Source of the DNA: an uncultured Rickettsiales bacterium | Lineage (GTDB): Bacteria > Pseudomonadota > Alphaproteobacteria > RF32 > CAG-239 | Length of the DNA stretch: 64,000 nt | Reading direction: 5' to 3' | Assembly: GCA_900551865.1 (NCBI GenBank) | Contig: URXV01000002.1 | Location: forward strand, 1-64,000 | Part shown: positions 1 through 7,467 of the stretch, one piece after another | Layout of the letters: every line of letters starts with the position of its first letter | Position numbering within the stretch: the stretch's first letter is position 1 | Notes under the pieces: generated by a model | Told to the model about the DNA's origin: nothing | The model's input: the letters and a program-made list of their open reading frames with translations, nothing else | Database searches by the model: none | Translations under genes and position numbers: made by a program

Positions 1-1
1 T

Positions 2-205
2 TTTGCCGTTTTGTATGCATTGTTTTCGGCGGCGGTCGATTTTATGGTTTCGGGTTCGGACAGCGTTACCGTGTTCTTAAACAATTATATGCCGGTGTAT
101 GACGTTTATATGGCAGCGATTGTCCTTTCCCTGCTGTATGCCGCCTATAAGGTCTTTTATAAGAAAGAAGACCTGGCAATGACCTGTGAGCCGATTACCA
201 GATAA
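2..205 (+). CDS. C-terminal end of an integral membrane protein (partial)
   Basis: The reading frame is open to the left edge, so only the last 67 residues or so are visible. They hold two hydrophobic stretches separated by a short polar loop, then a basic/polar cytoplasmic tail (YKKEDLAMTCEPITR). This is the end of a multi-pass inner-membrane protein, perhaps a transporter. The fragment carries no motif that lets me name the family. A strong hairpin terminator follows the stop codon, so the gene ends its transcription unit here. Confidence 0.6.
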   Translation, partial: FAVLYALFSAAVDFMVSGSDSVTVFLNNYMPVYDVYMAAIVLSLLYAAYKVFYKKEDLAMTCEPITR

Positions 206-230
206 TAATTGTTACTGCAGGGATTTTTGA

Positions 231-265
231 AGCAGCCTGTTTGGGGACAGGCTGCTTATTTGTTT
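231..265. terminator. Rho-independent terminator between convergent genes
   Basis: A perfect 10-bp stem (agcagcctgt / acaggctgct) with a 6-nt loop is followed by a T-rich tail (tatttgttt). It lies between the partial membrane-protein gene and the convergent YmdB-type gene, whose stop codon overlaps the tail. Confidence 0.85.
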
Positions 266-1061
266 AATCGTTGGGGAAGGTTTCTTTTATTTGAGTGATG
301 TTTGCGCATAATCCGTCGGAGCCGGTTTCGATAAGGACGCCCCACAGAGTGATTTCTTTGCCGTTGGCGGGGGTGAGCCGGTTTTGCACCGTCAGTTTTT
401 CCGCCAGCCTGTCCATCGGTGCCTGAGGTTCAAAACCCAGAACAGATTCAAAATCGCCGCACATGCCGACATCGGTAATATAACCGGTTTTTTGCGGAAG
501 AATCCTCGCGTCGGCGGTCGGAACATGAGTATGGGTTCCGGCAACAAGGCTGACGCGCCCGTCAAGGTAATAGCCGAGGGCGATTTTTTCGGAGGTGGCT
601 TCGCCGTGAATATCAACCAGAATCGCGTCAACGTTTTTGCCGAGCGTGTACAGTTTCAGCAGGCTATCGAGCGGTTCGGTTATGCTGTTGACCGGCGGCA
701 TAAACAGGCGGCCGAGCACCTGGGCGAACAGCAGTTTTCTGCCGGCGGTTTCAATTATCTGCCAGCCTCTGCCGGGGAGATTTTCGGGATAGTTTAACGG
801 ACGGACGATTTTTTTGTTCTGGTCAAGGTACGGGTATATTTCCCGCTGCTGCCAGATGTGGTTGCCGGTGGTCAGACCGTCAATTCCGGCATTAAGCAGG
901 TCGTCGGCAATTCCCGGAGTCAGCCCGAAACCGTGCGCGGCGTTTTCTCCGTTGGCGATGACAATGTCAATATGGTATTTTTGCTTTATTTCAGCCAGAT
1001 GTTTAACGATAACGTTTCTGCCGGCGCGGCCGACAATGTCTCCGCAATATAGTATCTTCAA
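264..1061 (-). CDS. YmdB-type metallophosphoesterase (TIGR00282 family)
   Basis: 265 residues, the normal length for the family. It is predicted to be a cytoplasmic two-metal phosphodiesterase; the Bacillus member YmdB hydrolyses 2',3'-cyclic nucleotides, so the substrate here is inferred. All signature blocks are present: GDIVG at residues 7-11, NGENAA from Asn37 (Glu39 and Asn40 are metal ligands in the family), GNH at 66-68, then DIHGEATSEK near 150 and GTHTHVPTAD near 175 with the remaining His ligands, and TDVGMCG near 190. It lies downstream of zapA and the 6S RNA on the same strand, a neighbourhood seen in many alphaproteobacteria. There the 5-formyltetrahydrofolate cyclo-ligase gene usually sits between the 6S RNA and this gene; here it is absent. 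Confidence 0.9.
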   Translation of the reverse strand: MKILYCGDIVGRAGRNVIVKHLAEIKQKYHIDIVIANGENAAHGFGLTPGIADDLLNAGIDGLTTGNHIWQQREIYPYLDQNKKIVRPLNYPENLPGRGWQIIETAGRKLLFAQVLGRLFMPPVNSITEPLDSLLKLYTLGKNVDAILVDIHGEATSEKIALGYYLDGRVSLVAGTHTHVPTADARILPQKTGYITDVGMCGDFESVLGFEPQAPMDRLAEKLTVQNRLTPANGKEITLWGVLIETGSDGLCANITQIKETFPND

Positions 1062-1116
1062 GTCTGCGTCCTTACGGGGTTGGCTGCACCGTTGCGCGGC
1101 GGCAGCTGGTTTTGCT

Positions 1117-1278
1117 AAAAAAGGCGGACCGCCCAGACCGTAAATCAGTTCATTCTATCCGATACCCGCAAGATAAGGTGGGCACCATATAACAGGACCA
1201 CGATCCTGCCAGTGACAGTTCCCTGATAAGTAGTGTTGGCCCGGAAGACATGCGGATTTCTACGCGAAGGGCAGTCCA
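1117..1278 (-). ncRNA. ssrS: 6S RNA (alphaproteobacterial type)
   Basis: An RNA of about 160 nt is predicted between zapA and the YmdB-type gene, the usual location of 6S RNA in alphaproteobacteria. The two ends pair: gggcagtcc at 1269-1277 with ggaccgccc at 1126-1134 gives a nine-base closing stem with one G-U pair. The sequence between them folds back as a long rod with interior loops. On the minus strand the 3' end is a GC hairpin followed by six T residues (1117-1133), a proper terminator. A tatata -10 box (1284-1289) starts transcription right at the closing stem. 6S RNA binds sigma70 RNA polymerase and mimics an open promoter. The call rests on position, end pairing and signals, not on a covariance search. 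Confidence 0.75.
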
Positions 1279-1283
1279 TGGTT

Positions 1284-1289
1284 TATATA
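1284..1289 (-). promoter_or_regulatory. -10 element for 6S RNA
   Basis: TATATA on the minus strand, seven or so bases upstream of the predicted 5' end of the 6S RNA closing stem and just downstream of the zapA stop codon. The -35 region inside zapA is poor, so the RNA may also be processed from zapA read-through. Confidence 0.45.
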
Positions 1290-1296
1290 ATTCATC

Positions 1297-1704
1297 TTAT
1301 ACGGATTTTAACTGAAGTGCAACAGATTTTATCGCTTCATTTAAAGAATTTATATCTTGCGCCAGTTCGGCGTCCAGAAACGATAACTCTTCTTCGGATA
1401 TGGGAAAGGAGCCGGGTTGTTCCGGCGTTGCGGCAGGGGGGAGCGGAGCGGCGGGCGCCGGCGCGGCTGCCGATTGCGAAGACGGCGCGGACGACGCGGC
1501 TTTTTTCAGTTCGCTCAATTCATCGGCAAGCAGTAGGCCGACCATCGCCAGCAGCTGGTTCTCGTTGATATGGCCGAGGGAAGAGGTTAGCGCTTTGGCC
1601 TTTTCATCCAGCATCCGCCCGAGTTTCATTATCTGGATTTCCTGACCGTTGTCGCAGGAAATCGGGTATTCGCGGTAGTTTATGGTAATGATGACCTGCG
1701 CCAT
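1297..1704 (-). CDS. zapA: Cell division protein ZapA
   Basis: 135 residues. ZapA bundles FtsZ protofilaments and strengthens the Z ring at mid-cell. The N-terminal 60 residues match the ZapA globular domain (MAQVIITINYREYPISC..., then the NENQLLAMVGLLLADEL helix). A low-complexity Ala/Pro linker (about residues 70-98) separates this from a C-terminal helix, and the linker is longer than in most relatives. The start codon overlaps the stop of the upstream coiled-coil gene by one base (TAATG), so the two are translationally coupled. The 6S RNA follows directly. Confidence 0.9.
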   Translation of the reverse strand: MAQVIITINYREYPISCDNGQEIQIMKLGRMLDEKAKALTSSLGHINENQLLAMVGLLLADELSELKKAASSAPSSQSAAAPAPAAPLPPAATPEQPGSFPISEEELSFLDAELAQDINSLNEAIKSVALQLKSV

Positions 1705-1913
1705 TATTTCACCGCCTTGCCGAGAGAAGCAATAACGGCGTCAATACGCGCGGCTTTGTCGGCGATTTGATGACGAAGGACGGAAAGTTTGTCTGCCTGA
1801 TTTTTGTTTTGCGCAGCGGAATGTTCAGCGGCTTGTTTCAATTCAACGGCGGTTTTCTGCAGCGATTGCAGGGCGGCGGCCGTTTGGGGGAAATATTTTG
1901 CCTTGGGTTCCAT
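1704..1913 (-). CDS. Small coiled-coil protein upstream of ZapA (DUF4164-like)
   Basis: 69 residues, almost entirely amphipathic helix with heptad-like spacing of Leu/Ala (LQSLQKTAVELKQ, LSVLRHQIADKAARI). Alphaproteobacterial zapA genes are commonly preceded by such a short coiled-coil gene, often annotated DUF4164, thought to be an analogue of the ZapB partner of ZapA. The stop overlaps the zapA start by one base, which supports a shared role at the division site. Family assignment rests mostly on position and coiled-coil character. Confidence 0.65.
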   Translation of the reverse strand: MEPKAKYFPQTAAALQSLQKTAVELKQAAEHSAAQNKNQADKLSVLRHQIADKAARIDAVIASLGKAVK

Positions 1914-1997
1914 TTTTGACTTCCGTTTCTGAAAACAATGTGTTATGTTTTTATTATTAAGGCTTAAACATGGGATTTACAAGAGGCAAAAAGACTT

Positions 1998-2507
1998 ATG
2001 CAAAAGTTTATTATACGGGTGGAGAACGAAGAAAAGCGCTTTTTGGATAAAATGGACGGCGAGTGCTATGCGTTGAATGCGGTGCTCGGCGAGGAGTACT
2101 GCCGGGAGTTTGTCGAGAAGACTGCGGCGGAAAACCGGATTGCACTGTTTTACGGCGAGGGTGCGGTACAGGCGGCGCGGCGTTTCGGCGCTGACGGCGT
2201 TATTCTGGATTTTGGTGCCGAAGATGTGAAAGAAAAGGTACAGGCGTTGCGGAAAGAACTGGGCAAGGGCGGTGTGGTCGGGCTGTTTACGCGTAACAGG
2301 CGGCACGAAAGTATGATTGTATCTGAGGCGGAGCCTGATTTTGTTGTTTTTAAGGTGTGGAAAGACGGTTTTGAGAGTGTTAAGGAGCTGACGGACTGGT
2401 ATAATGACTTTTTTCTGATTCAATCGGCGGTCTGGATTATGGAAAGCGGCGTTGATTTGGCGATGCTGAAAACGGATTTTGTCATAACGGCGGAGACCGG
2501 CGAGTGA
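1998..2507 (+). CDS. ThiE/TenI-like protein, divergent
   Basis: 169 residues. The middle resembles the thiamine-phosphate-synthase barrel: a strand (RIALFYG), then AARRFGADGVILDFG, a helix, then GGVVGLFTRNRRHESM and EAEPDFVVFKVW, which line up with the ADGVHLG, GVSTH and GADYVGFG segments of ThiE. It is shorter than ThiE (about 210 residues), and the C-terminal GGI phosphate-binding motif is not obvious, so catalysis is doubtful. A thiE-like gene close to efp and suhB-like genes recurs in alphaproteobacteria, which supports the family call but not activity. The next gene overlaps or abuts its stop codon, so the two form an operon. Confidence 0.5.
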   Translation: MQKFIIRVENEEKRFLDKMDGECYALNAVLGEEYCREFVEKTAAENRIALFYGEGAVQAARRFGADGVILDFGAEDVKEKVQALRKELGKGGVVGLFTRNRRHESMIVSEAEPDFVVFKVWKDGFESVKELTDWYNDFFLIQSAVWIMESGVDLAMLKTDFVITAETGE

Positions 2508-2521
2508 GGCGGGAGCGGGAT

Positions 2522-2980
2522 ATGGTGGCGGAAAACGACAGAGTTGTCATCAGGCGGGCGGAGACCGCTGACATTCCGGCGGTGGTTGAAATGGCGATGC
2601 GGTTATGGGACGGGCATACGGCAGAGGAGCTTTCGGCATTGTTTCAGGAGGCGGCAGCTTGCGGAGAAAGCGCGGTGTGGCTGGCGGTTGCCGACGGGCG
2701 AACGGCTGGTTTCGCGCAGGGGCAGCTGCGGCACGATTATGTTGAGGGAACATCTAGCTGTCCGGTCGGGTATCTTGAGGCGGTTTACGTCCGGGACGAG
2801 TATCGCAGGCGGGGAGTTGCGCGGCAGCTGGTGCGGGCGTGCGAAGAATGGGCGAAAGAAAACGGCTGTGTTGAGTTTGCGAGCGATTGCGAATTGGAAA
2901 ACAGGACGAGCCTTGCTTTTCATCTCAATATCGGTTTTGAAGAGGCGAACCGGATTATCTGTTTTGTCAAGAAGATATAG
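2522..2980 (+). CDS. GNAT acetyltransferase resembling aminoglycoside 6'-N-acetyltransferase AAC(6')-I
   Basis: 152 residues from ATG 2522; a GTG at 2504 overlapping the previous stop would add six. GNAT folds transfer acetyl from acetyl-CoA to an amine. Recognisable blocks are the strand RVVIRRAETADIPAVVEM, the AAC(6')-like segment RHDYVEGTSSCPVGYLEAVYV, the CoA-binding loop RRRGVARQL, and WAKENGCVEFASDCELEN ending in FHLNIGFEEANRIICFVKKI. The order SPVG-LE-YV, R-R-GVA, WA...C.EFASD, H...GF matches chromosomal AAC(6')-I enzymes closely. Whether aminoglycosides are the real substrate cannot be told from sequence. It is probably co-transcribed with the ThiE-like gene. Confidence 0.75.
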   Translation: MVAENDRVVIRRAETADIPAVVEMAMRLWDGHTAEELSALFQEAAACGESAVWLAVADGRTAGFAQGQLRHDYVEGTSSCPVGYLEAVYVRDEYRRRGVARQLVRACEEWAKENGCVEFASDCELENRTSLAFHLNIGFEEANRIICFVKKI

Positions 2981-3190
2981 CATAGCGCGGCGCAGCGGTA
3001 CGGGGCGGATATGGTGCGGGGTGAATAAAGTTGTAGTATAATCCGGATATAATACGGTGTGGCGGTCGTGCGCGGGGAAAGTTGCGGCGGTGAGCCGGGC
3101 GGAAAGGTGTTAAGACAATAAAAAAACGGCGGTTTTTGTGTGGAACGGCTGTCTTTTGTTGTTATTTTGAGAAGATAGTTTGTAATATAA
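2981..3190. other. Intergenic region without a recognised gene
   Basis: GC-rich, then AT-rich spacer after the acetyltransferase gene. A few short inverted segments are present but no convincing terminator, promoter or RNA could be identified. Confidence 0.3.
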
Positions 3191-3361
3191 CTATCTCTGT
3201 ATTTTTTTAGAGGCTTTTACATACTTTTCTAAATCCTCCCTCGTGGCGTTTTGAACAGTTTTGATTTCCTTGAGGGCGAGTGTCATTTCAATAATTTCCT
3301 CTTTTGAGGCATTTTTTAACATATCAATTTGTTCTTGCTCTGAATAACGTTTTGTTTTCAT
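3191..3361 (-). CDS. Small charged helical protein, unknown
   Basis: A 56-residue frame beginning MKTKRYSEQEQIDMLKNAS and ending KYVKASKKIQR. It is rich in Lys/Glu, predicted helical, and has AT-rich codons unlike the neighbours. The amphipathic middle (EEIIEMTLALKEIKTVQ) looks like a real helix rather than random translation. The ribosome binding site is weak (purines at AGAATTCAAG). No relative is recognised. It could be a small DNA-binding or antitoxin-like protein, but nothing in the sequence proves that, and there is no partner gene nearby. Confidence 0.45.
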   Translation of the reverse strand: MKTKRYSEQEQIDMLKNASKEEIIEMTLALKEIKTVQNATREDLEKYVKASKKIQR

Positions 3362-3598
3362 AATTGCTTGAATTCTAATTGTTAGACATGATAATTGTTT
3401 TATGGGTGGGAGAATAGCACAATATTGGGTGATGTAAAGAGAAAATTTTGTCTAAAGACGATTTTTGTTGCAAAATAAAATTTATGGAGTATGTTGGCGG
3501 GCAGGAAAAGCTTTTCCATTCCGGGCAGTAGGCCGGGCGGAAAGGCAGAAGTTTAGAAAAAATCAGGTTTTAACATTGTAAATATGGAGAACAAGTAA

Positions 3599-4162
3599 AT
3601 GAAACAGTTAGCCGGATCAATCAGAATTGGCTGGGTTATTGAATATAAGGGAAAACCCTGGACAATCACCAAGGCGCAGCACATCAAGCCGGGCAAAGGC
3701 GGCGCTTTTATGCAGGTTGAAATGAAGTCTGTTGAAGAAGGAACCAAAACCAACGAACGATACAGAACCGAAGATACGGTTGAAAAAATGATGGTGGAGG
3801 ACAAGGACTGCCAGTTTTTGTTTGAAGACGGCACCGGCTTGAACTTTATGGAATCGGAAACGTTTGAACAGTTCTCCATGCCGGCGGATATTCTGGGCGA
3901 CTCGCGTCCGTTCCTGACGGAGGGAATGGTTGTCCGCATTTCTCATATTAACGACCGCCCGATTTCGGTTCAGCTGCCGCAGCAGGTTGTCTGCACCGTG
4001 GTTGAAACCGAGCCGGTTATCAAGGGGCAGACGGTTACGTCTTCCTACAAACCGGCGGTTCTGGACAACGGCATGCGCATCGGCGTGCCGCCGTTTATCG
4101 CCGCGGGCGAGAAAATCGTCGTCGGAACCGAAGAAGCCAACTATGTAGAGAGAGCGAAATAA
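3599..4162 (+). CDS. efp: Translation elongation factor P
   Basis: 187 residues with the full three-domain EF-P length. EF-P binds between the P and E sites of stalled ribosomes and promotes peptide bond formation at polyproline. The modifiable lysine is in the conserved tip KPGKGGA as Lys33, so a lysyl-type modification is possible, but no modification enzyme is visible in the window. Domain III ends with the expected SSYKPAVLDNGMRI and VPPFIAAGEKIVV blocks. A GGAGA ribosome binding site lies about 9 bases before ATG 3599. The stop codon TAATG overlaps the start of the next gene by one base, coupling the two. Confidence 0.97.
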   Translation: MKQLAGSIRIGWVIEYKGKPWTITKAQHIKPGKGGAFMQVEMKSVEEGTKTNERYRTEDTVEKMMVEDKDCQFLFEDGTGLNFMESETFEQFSMPADILGDSRPFLTEGMVVRISHINDRPISVQLPQQVVCTVVETEPVIKGQTVTSSYKPAVLDNGMRIGVPPFIAAGEKIVVGTEEANYVERAK

Positions 4163-4962
4163 TGGCGTATATTTCCCCGATGCTGACCAATATCGTTACG
4201 GCGGTAAAAAAGGCGTCAATCAACTTAAACCGCGATTTCAGCGAAATTGAGCGGCTGCAAAATTCAGTCAAGGGCAGTATGGATTTTACCAAAATCGCTT
4301 TTGACAAAATTCAGAAGGGGCTGAAGAACGAGCTGGGAAAAATCCTTCCGGCGTTGCCTGTCGTGATGATTAACGAGAAAGTGCCGCAGAGCGGGATGTT
4401 TCTTATTCTTTCGGGAATTGAGGGACTGGCCAATTTTGCGCACGGCAATCCGGAATTTGCGATTTCCGCGGCGCTGATGGACGGGCAGACCATTCTGGCG
4501 GGCGTGGTTTACAATCCGGCGCGCGACGAATTGTTTTTTGCAGAGAAAGGCAAGGGAGCGTTCAAGGAAGGCTTCCGCAGCCACGAGCGCTTGCGTGTGG
4601 CTGCACGTCAGGAACTTGACGGGGCTTTGGTTGCAGTCAGACCGACGGCAAATGATGCAGAATTGTCGGCGAAGATTGTCAACAATACGCTACGTTTATG
4701 CCATGATGTCCGTATCAGCGGCGCAACGGCGCTGGATTTGGCATACGTTGCGGCCGGGAAACTGGACGGCGTTATTGCTCCGGCAACGATGCTGGCGAGC
4801 ATGGCGGCAGGAATCCTGTTGGTCAAAGAAGCTGGCGGACTTGCGCTGGACATGGAGCAGGAAGACACGCGCACCGAAGATTTGCCGATGGTTTTGAATT
4901 CGGGGAATCTGATGGCGGCAAGCTTTAACCTGAGTCAGAAAATTGCCAAGATTTTAAAATAA
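4162..4962 (+). CDS. SuhB/inositol-monophosphatase-like protein with a dismantled metal site
   Basis: 266 residues, normal length for the family, with the fold clearly conserved: ANFAHGNPEFAISAAL, GVVYNPARDELFFAEKGKGAF, LRVAARQELDGALVAV, RISGATALDLAYVAAGKLDGVIAP and KEAGGLALD. The catalytic signature DP(I/L)DGT is replaced by SGIEGL: Ser84 and Glu87 stand where the two metal-binding Asp should be and Leu89 replaces Thr. The second signature WDxAAG reads ASMAAG, with Ser213 in place of the third Asp. It is therefore predicted to be catalytically inactive. E. coli SuhB has a phosphatase-independent role in rRNA transcription antitermination, so a structural or regulatory role is reasonable. The start overlaps the efp stop. 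Confidence 0.85.
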   Translation: MAYISPMLTNIVTAVKKASINLNRDFSEIERLQNSVKGSMDFTKIAFDKIQKGLKNELGKILPALPVVMINEKVPQSGMFLILSGIEGLANFAHGNPEFAISAALMDGQTILAGVVYNPARDELFFAEKGKGAFKEGFRSHERLRVAARQELDGALVAVRPTANDAELSAKIVNNTLRLCHDVRISGATALDLAYVAAGKLDGVIAPATMLASMAAGILLVKEAGGLALDMEQEDTRTEDLPMVLNSGNLMAASFNLSQKIAKILK

Positions 4963-5055
4963 GTTTAAAATTTTACAAAATTATGCTTGCAATCTATAAA
5001 AGTGTAGTGTATAAGGGGCATAAATTTTTGTGAAGTTTAGTTTTTGGAGATAATA

Positions 5056-5286
5056 ATGAAAAAAGGAATTCATCCCGAGTATCACGAAATTACGTATGTA
5101 ATGACCGATGGTACGGAAAAGAAAGTTCACTCGACCTGGGGCAAGGCCGGCGACAAGATGACTCTGGAAATTGACCCGAAGTCTCATCCGGCTTGGACAG
5201 GCGTACACCGCATGGTTGATTCCGGCGGGCAGGTCGGTAAGTTTAACAGCAAGTTTGCTAAATTTGGTTTGAAAGCTGCCAACTAA
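5056..5286 (+). CDS. rpmE: 50S ribosomal protein L31 (zinc-free type)
   Basis: 76 residues. L31 bridges the large and small ribosomal subunits. The sequence [19 protein letters not shown] and the STWGKAG...[11 protein letters not shown] and [10 protein letters not shown] blocks match alphaproteobacterial L31. The CxxC zinc pair of the zinc-binding form is absent, as is usual in this class. ATG 5056 is chosen over ATG 5044 because GGAGA at 5047-5051 is a well placed ribosome binding site. A terminator follows. Confidence 0.93.
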   Translation: MKKGIHPEYHEITYVMTDGTEKKVHSTWGKAGDKMTLEIDPKSHPAWTGVHRMVDSGGQVGKFNSKFAKFGLKAAN

Positions 5287-5315
5287 GCTGTTTTACATTT
5301 AGACTTTTGACAGAG

Positions 5316-5345
5316 GCCTGTATGAAAATGCAGGCTTTTGTTTTC
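5316..5345 (+). terminator. Rho-independent terminator after rpmE
   Basis: A seven-pair stem (gcctgta / tgcaggc, one G-U) with a short A-rich loop, followed by ttttgtttt. Confidence 0.75.
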
Positions 5346-5501
5346 GGAAACCGTAGAGGCAGAGGATACAGAGTTCGGCGATAAAGTTTGTGTAGAAAAC
5401 GCTTAAAATTGCTTGTCATCGGACAAAAACGGGGTAAAGTACGAATAAATACTTTTTTGTTTTGATAAAAGTTGAGTTTTTTGTAAAGAAAGGATGATAA
5501 T

Positions 5502-6218
5502 ATGACAGCACCTTTGATGCCGAAAGCAACGGCTGTCTGGCTGGTGGAAAATACCACGCTGACATTTAAGCAGATTGCGGATTTTTGCGAATTGCACGAG
5601 TTGGAAATCCAGGCGATTGCCGACGGTGACATCGCTTATAACATCTTGGGAGTAAGCCCGGTAGCCAACGGCCAACTGAGCGAAGAGGAAATCAAGCGCT
5701 GCGAAGCTGACGAAAAGGCCGTGCTGGTTGCGACTCCACTGGAGAAAAACGTTAAGGAAAGAAACGCGAAGGCGAAAAAAGTTCTTTCTCCGACCCAGCG
5801 TGCGGAGAAGCCGAATGCGATTTTATGGATTATCAAGAATTGTCCTGAAGTTATTGATTCGCAGATTTGCAAACTTATTGGGACGACGAAGCCGACGATT
5901 GCGTCTATCCGCGAAGGAACGCACGGCAATATGGCGAACCTGCGTCCGGTGAACCCGATGGCGGTGGGACTTTGCTCGGAAAAAGAACTGGAAAAGGCTA
6001 TGCTTATTTCACAGCAGCAAATAGAGTTGAAGGAAAGCCGCGGCAAAAAGAAGTCCAAGAAAAAAGCTACCAAGAAAGCGGCTCAGCAGACAGAAACGGC
6101 GGATACGGCTCCGAAGAAGCGCGGCAGGCCGAAGAAAGATGCGGCGGAAAAGACTGCTGCAAAAGGAAAATCTGCCAAGAAAACCAAAGAAACTGCGGCA
6201 GATGTAAAGGCTGAGTAA
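5502..6218 (+). CDS. trcR: TrcR-type transcriptional regulator (DUF1013) with AT-hook tail
   Basis: 238 residues. The first 150 match DUF1013, an alphaproteobacterial family now called cell-cycle transcriptional regulator TrcR. Recognisable parts are LMPKATAVWLVENTTLTFKQ, FCELHELEIQAIADGD, GVSPVANGQLS, KPNAILWIIKNCPEVID and KLIGTTKPTIASIREGTH, which look like two helix-turn-helix-like units. The C-terminal 80 residues are Lys/Ala-rich and include KKRGRPKK near residue 205, a textbook AT-hook, so minor-groove binding is likely. AAGGA precedes the ATG. It is monocistronic with its own terminator. The long basic tail is the unusual feature. Confidence 0.85.
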   Translation: MTAPLMPKATAVWLVENTTLTFKQIADFCELHELEIQAIADGDIAYNILGVSPVANGQLSEEEIKRCEADEKAVLVATPLEKNVKERNAKAKKVLSPTQRAEKPNAILWIIKNCPEVIDSQICKLIGTTKPTIASIREGTHGNMANLRPVNPMAVGLCSEKELEKAMLISQQQIELKESRGKKKSKKKATKKAAQQTETADTAPKKRGRPKKDAAEKTAAKGKSAKKTKETAADVKAE

Positions 6219-6302
6219 GCACAGAGTGCCTGAGCGAGCGCAACGGCCGGTTTTGGGCTTGGCATAGAGGCCGGATTGTATGAATTGCCAGGGTTCTTAA
6301 TG

Positions 6303-6330
6303 AGAGAGACGGGGTTCCGTCTCTTTTTTA
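6303..6330 (+). terminator. Rho-independent terminator downstream of trcR
   Basis: Stem agagacgg / ccgtctct with a four-base loop and a run of six T. Confidence 0.85.
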
Positions 6331-6371
6331 TGCGGTGAGTTTAATGCGATGAGTGTGAAATGTTGTGGGAG

Positions 6372-6424
6372 ATTAAAATAAAAAACCTTGAAATCCGAAG
6401 CCTGTAACAGGCAGGATTTCAAGG
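6372..6424 (-). terminator. Strong bipartite hairpin terminator for the 81-residue membrane protein
   Basis: An 11-bp outer stem (ccttgaaatcc / ggatttcaagg, 6386-6424) encloses a second stem (gcctg / caggc). On the minus strand the hairpin is followed by a T-rich tail. It lies 7 bases beyond the stop codon of the gene at 6431-6676. Confidence 0.85.
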
Positions 6425-6430
6425 TGAAAA

Positions 6431-6676
6431 TTACTTCAGTTCTTCGTCTATATTAGAGATACAGAAAAAGTCCTTTGCATTTTTTTTCGCCCATTTCGGG
6501 GCAATCCAGCTAAGGAGAGCATAACCTCCGACAATGATGGCGGCGATTACTACTCCTAAAAAGATTGAGACAGCAATCAGTCCGACCGGGTTGTCGAAAA
6601 TGCTGTCTATACCTGAAATGAACACCATTATAGTCCCCGCTATCGCGTAGACTACAAACAAATTTCTTTTTTTCAT
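6431..6676 (-). CDS. Small two-helix membrane protein, unknown
   Basis: 81 residues. Two hydrophobic helices (about 7-24 and 31-58) are separated by a short loop (IDSIFDNPVG), and a basic/acidic cytoplasmic tail follows (PKWAKKNAKDFF...). The N-terminal KKR favours a cytoplasmic N-terminus. It is more AT-rich than its neighbours, has its own strong terminator, and nothing recognisable lies upstream. I do not recognise the family. Confidence 0.6.
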   Translation of the reverse strand: MKKRNLFVVYAIAGTIMVFISGIDSIFDNPVGLIAVSIFLGVVIAAIIVGGYALLSWIAPKWAKKNAKDFFCISNIDEELK

Positions 6677-6898
6677 ATTATGTAGTTTTTAAGTGATTTT
6701 TCTTTAGTTCTGCCGTCGAGGTAAAAAAGGCAGGTTGTACAGATGCAATCAGGAAAATCACCGCAAATACAAGCAATGAAAAGTTCCTAATTATAAAGAT
6801 ATCTATACGTTAACATTTGCAATATAGCATATTTTTTGGCAGTCGTCAAATAAAAAATTACGAGCCAATAAATATACCTACCTCAATGTATAAAATGC

Positions 6899-6930
6899 TT
6901 GCACTTTGAAATTATTCTGATATATATAAT
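6899..6930 (+). promoter_or_regulatory. Putative sigma70 promoter for the ASCH gene
   Basis: TTGCAC at 6899-6904 and a tatatataat stretch at 6921-6930. Using TATATA (6921-6926) gives a 16-base spacer. It is about 40 bases upstream of the start codon in an AT-rich intergenic region that otherwise holds nothing I recognise (6677-6970). Confidence 0.5.
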
Positions 6931-6970
6931 AAATGGAAAGAGGTTTGAGAATTTGTAAGGGGTATGTGTC

Positions 6971-7348
6971 ATGAAACATTTGATAGAGGTGTATCCTTTT
7001 GCGTACCATAAGATTTTGGGCGGGCAGCGTAAAATAGATTTGCGTTTATATCTTAAAAGGTTTCATAATATCCGAGTCGGCGATACGATAGAATATGTCA
7101 ATGCGGAAACGAAGAGCTGTTTGCTGCGCGAGGTAAAAGGGATTGCGTTGTTTCAGGATTTTAAAACATTGATAGACATGCTGCCGCCGGAGATGATTGG
7201 TTATCATGACAGAGAGGAAATCCGGCTGCGGGTAGAACGGCAGTATTCGAAGGAAGAGCAGCAAAAATACGGCGTATGCGCCTTGTTTATTGCCGAACCG
7301 GAAACGGCAAAAGTCGTAAAAATGAACTTTTTGGAACGAAGCGCATAA
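6971..7348 (+). CDS. ASCH-domain protein
   Basis: 125 residues. The ASCH fold is a PUA-like beta barrel expected to bind RNA or modified nucleosides. The signature region is near the N-terminus: PFAYHKILGGQRKIDLRLYLKR followed by IRVGDTIEYVN, matching the usual P-(x)-I-x-G-x-K-x-x-x-x-R and VGD-x-I pattern. The body (LPPEMIGYHDREEIRLRVERQYSKEEQQKYGVCALFIAE) also fits the family, where a YS.EEE..YG.....I motif is common. Cytoplasmic, monocistronic. The nucleic-acid target is unknown. Confidence 0.75.
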   Translation: MKHLIEVYPFAYHKILGGQRKIDLRLYLKRFHNIRVGDTIEYVNAETKSCLLREVKGIALFQDFKTLIDMLPPEMIGYHDREEIRLRVERQYSKEEQQKYGVCALFIAEPETAKVVKMNFLERSA

Positions 7349-7467
7349 CGGTTTGAGATAGCCGGGCAGCTGCGTATATCGGCTAAAAGACGGCGCAGGG
7401 TACAGCGTGTGGCGGTTCGTGGAGTGTATCAGGAGCGAAATTGCCTACGGGAGCGCTTATTGTCTGA

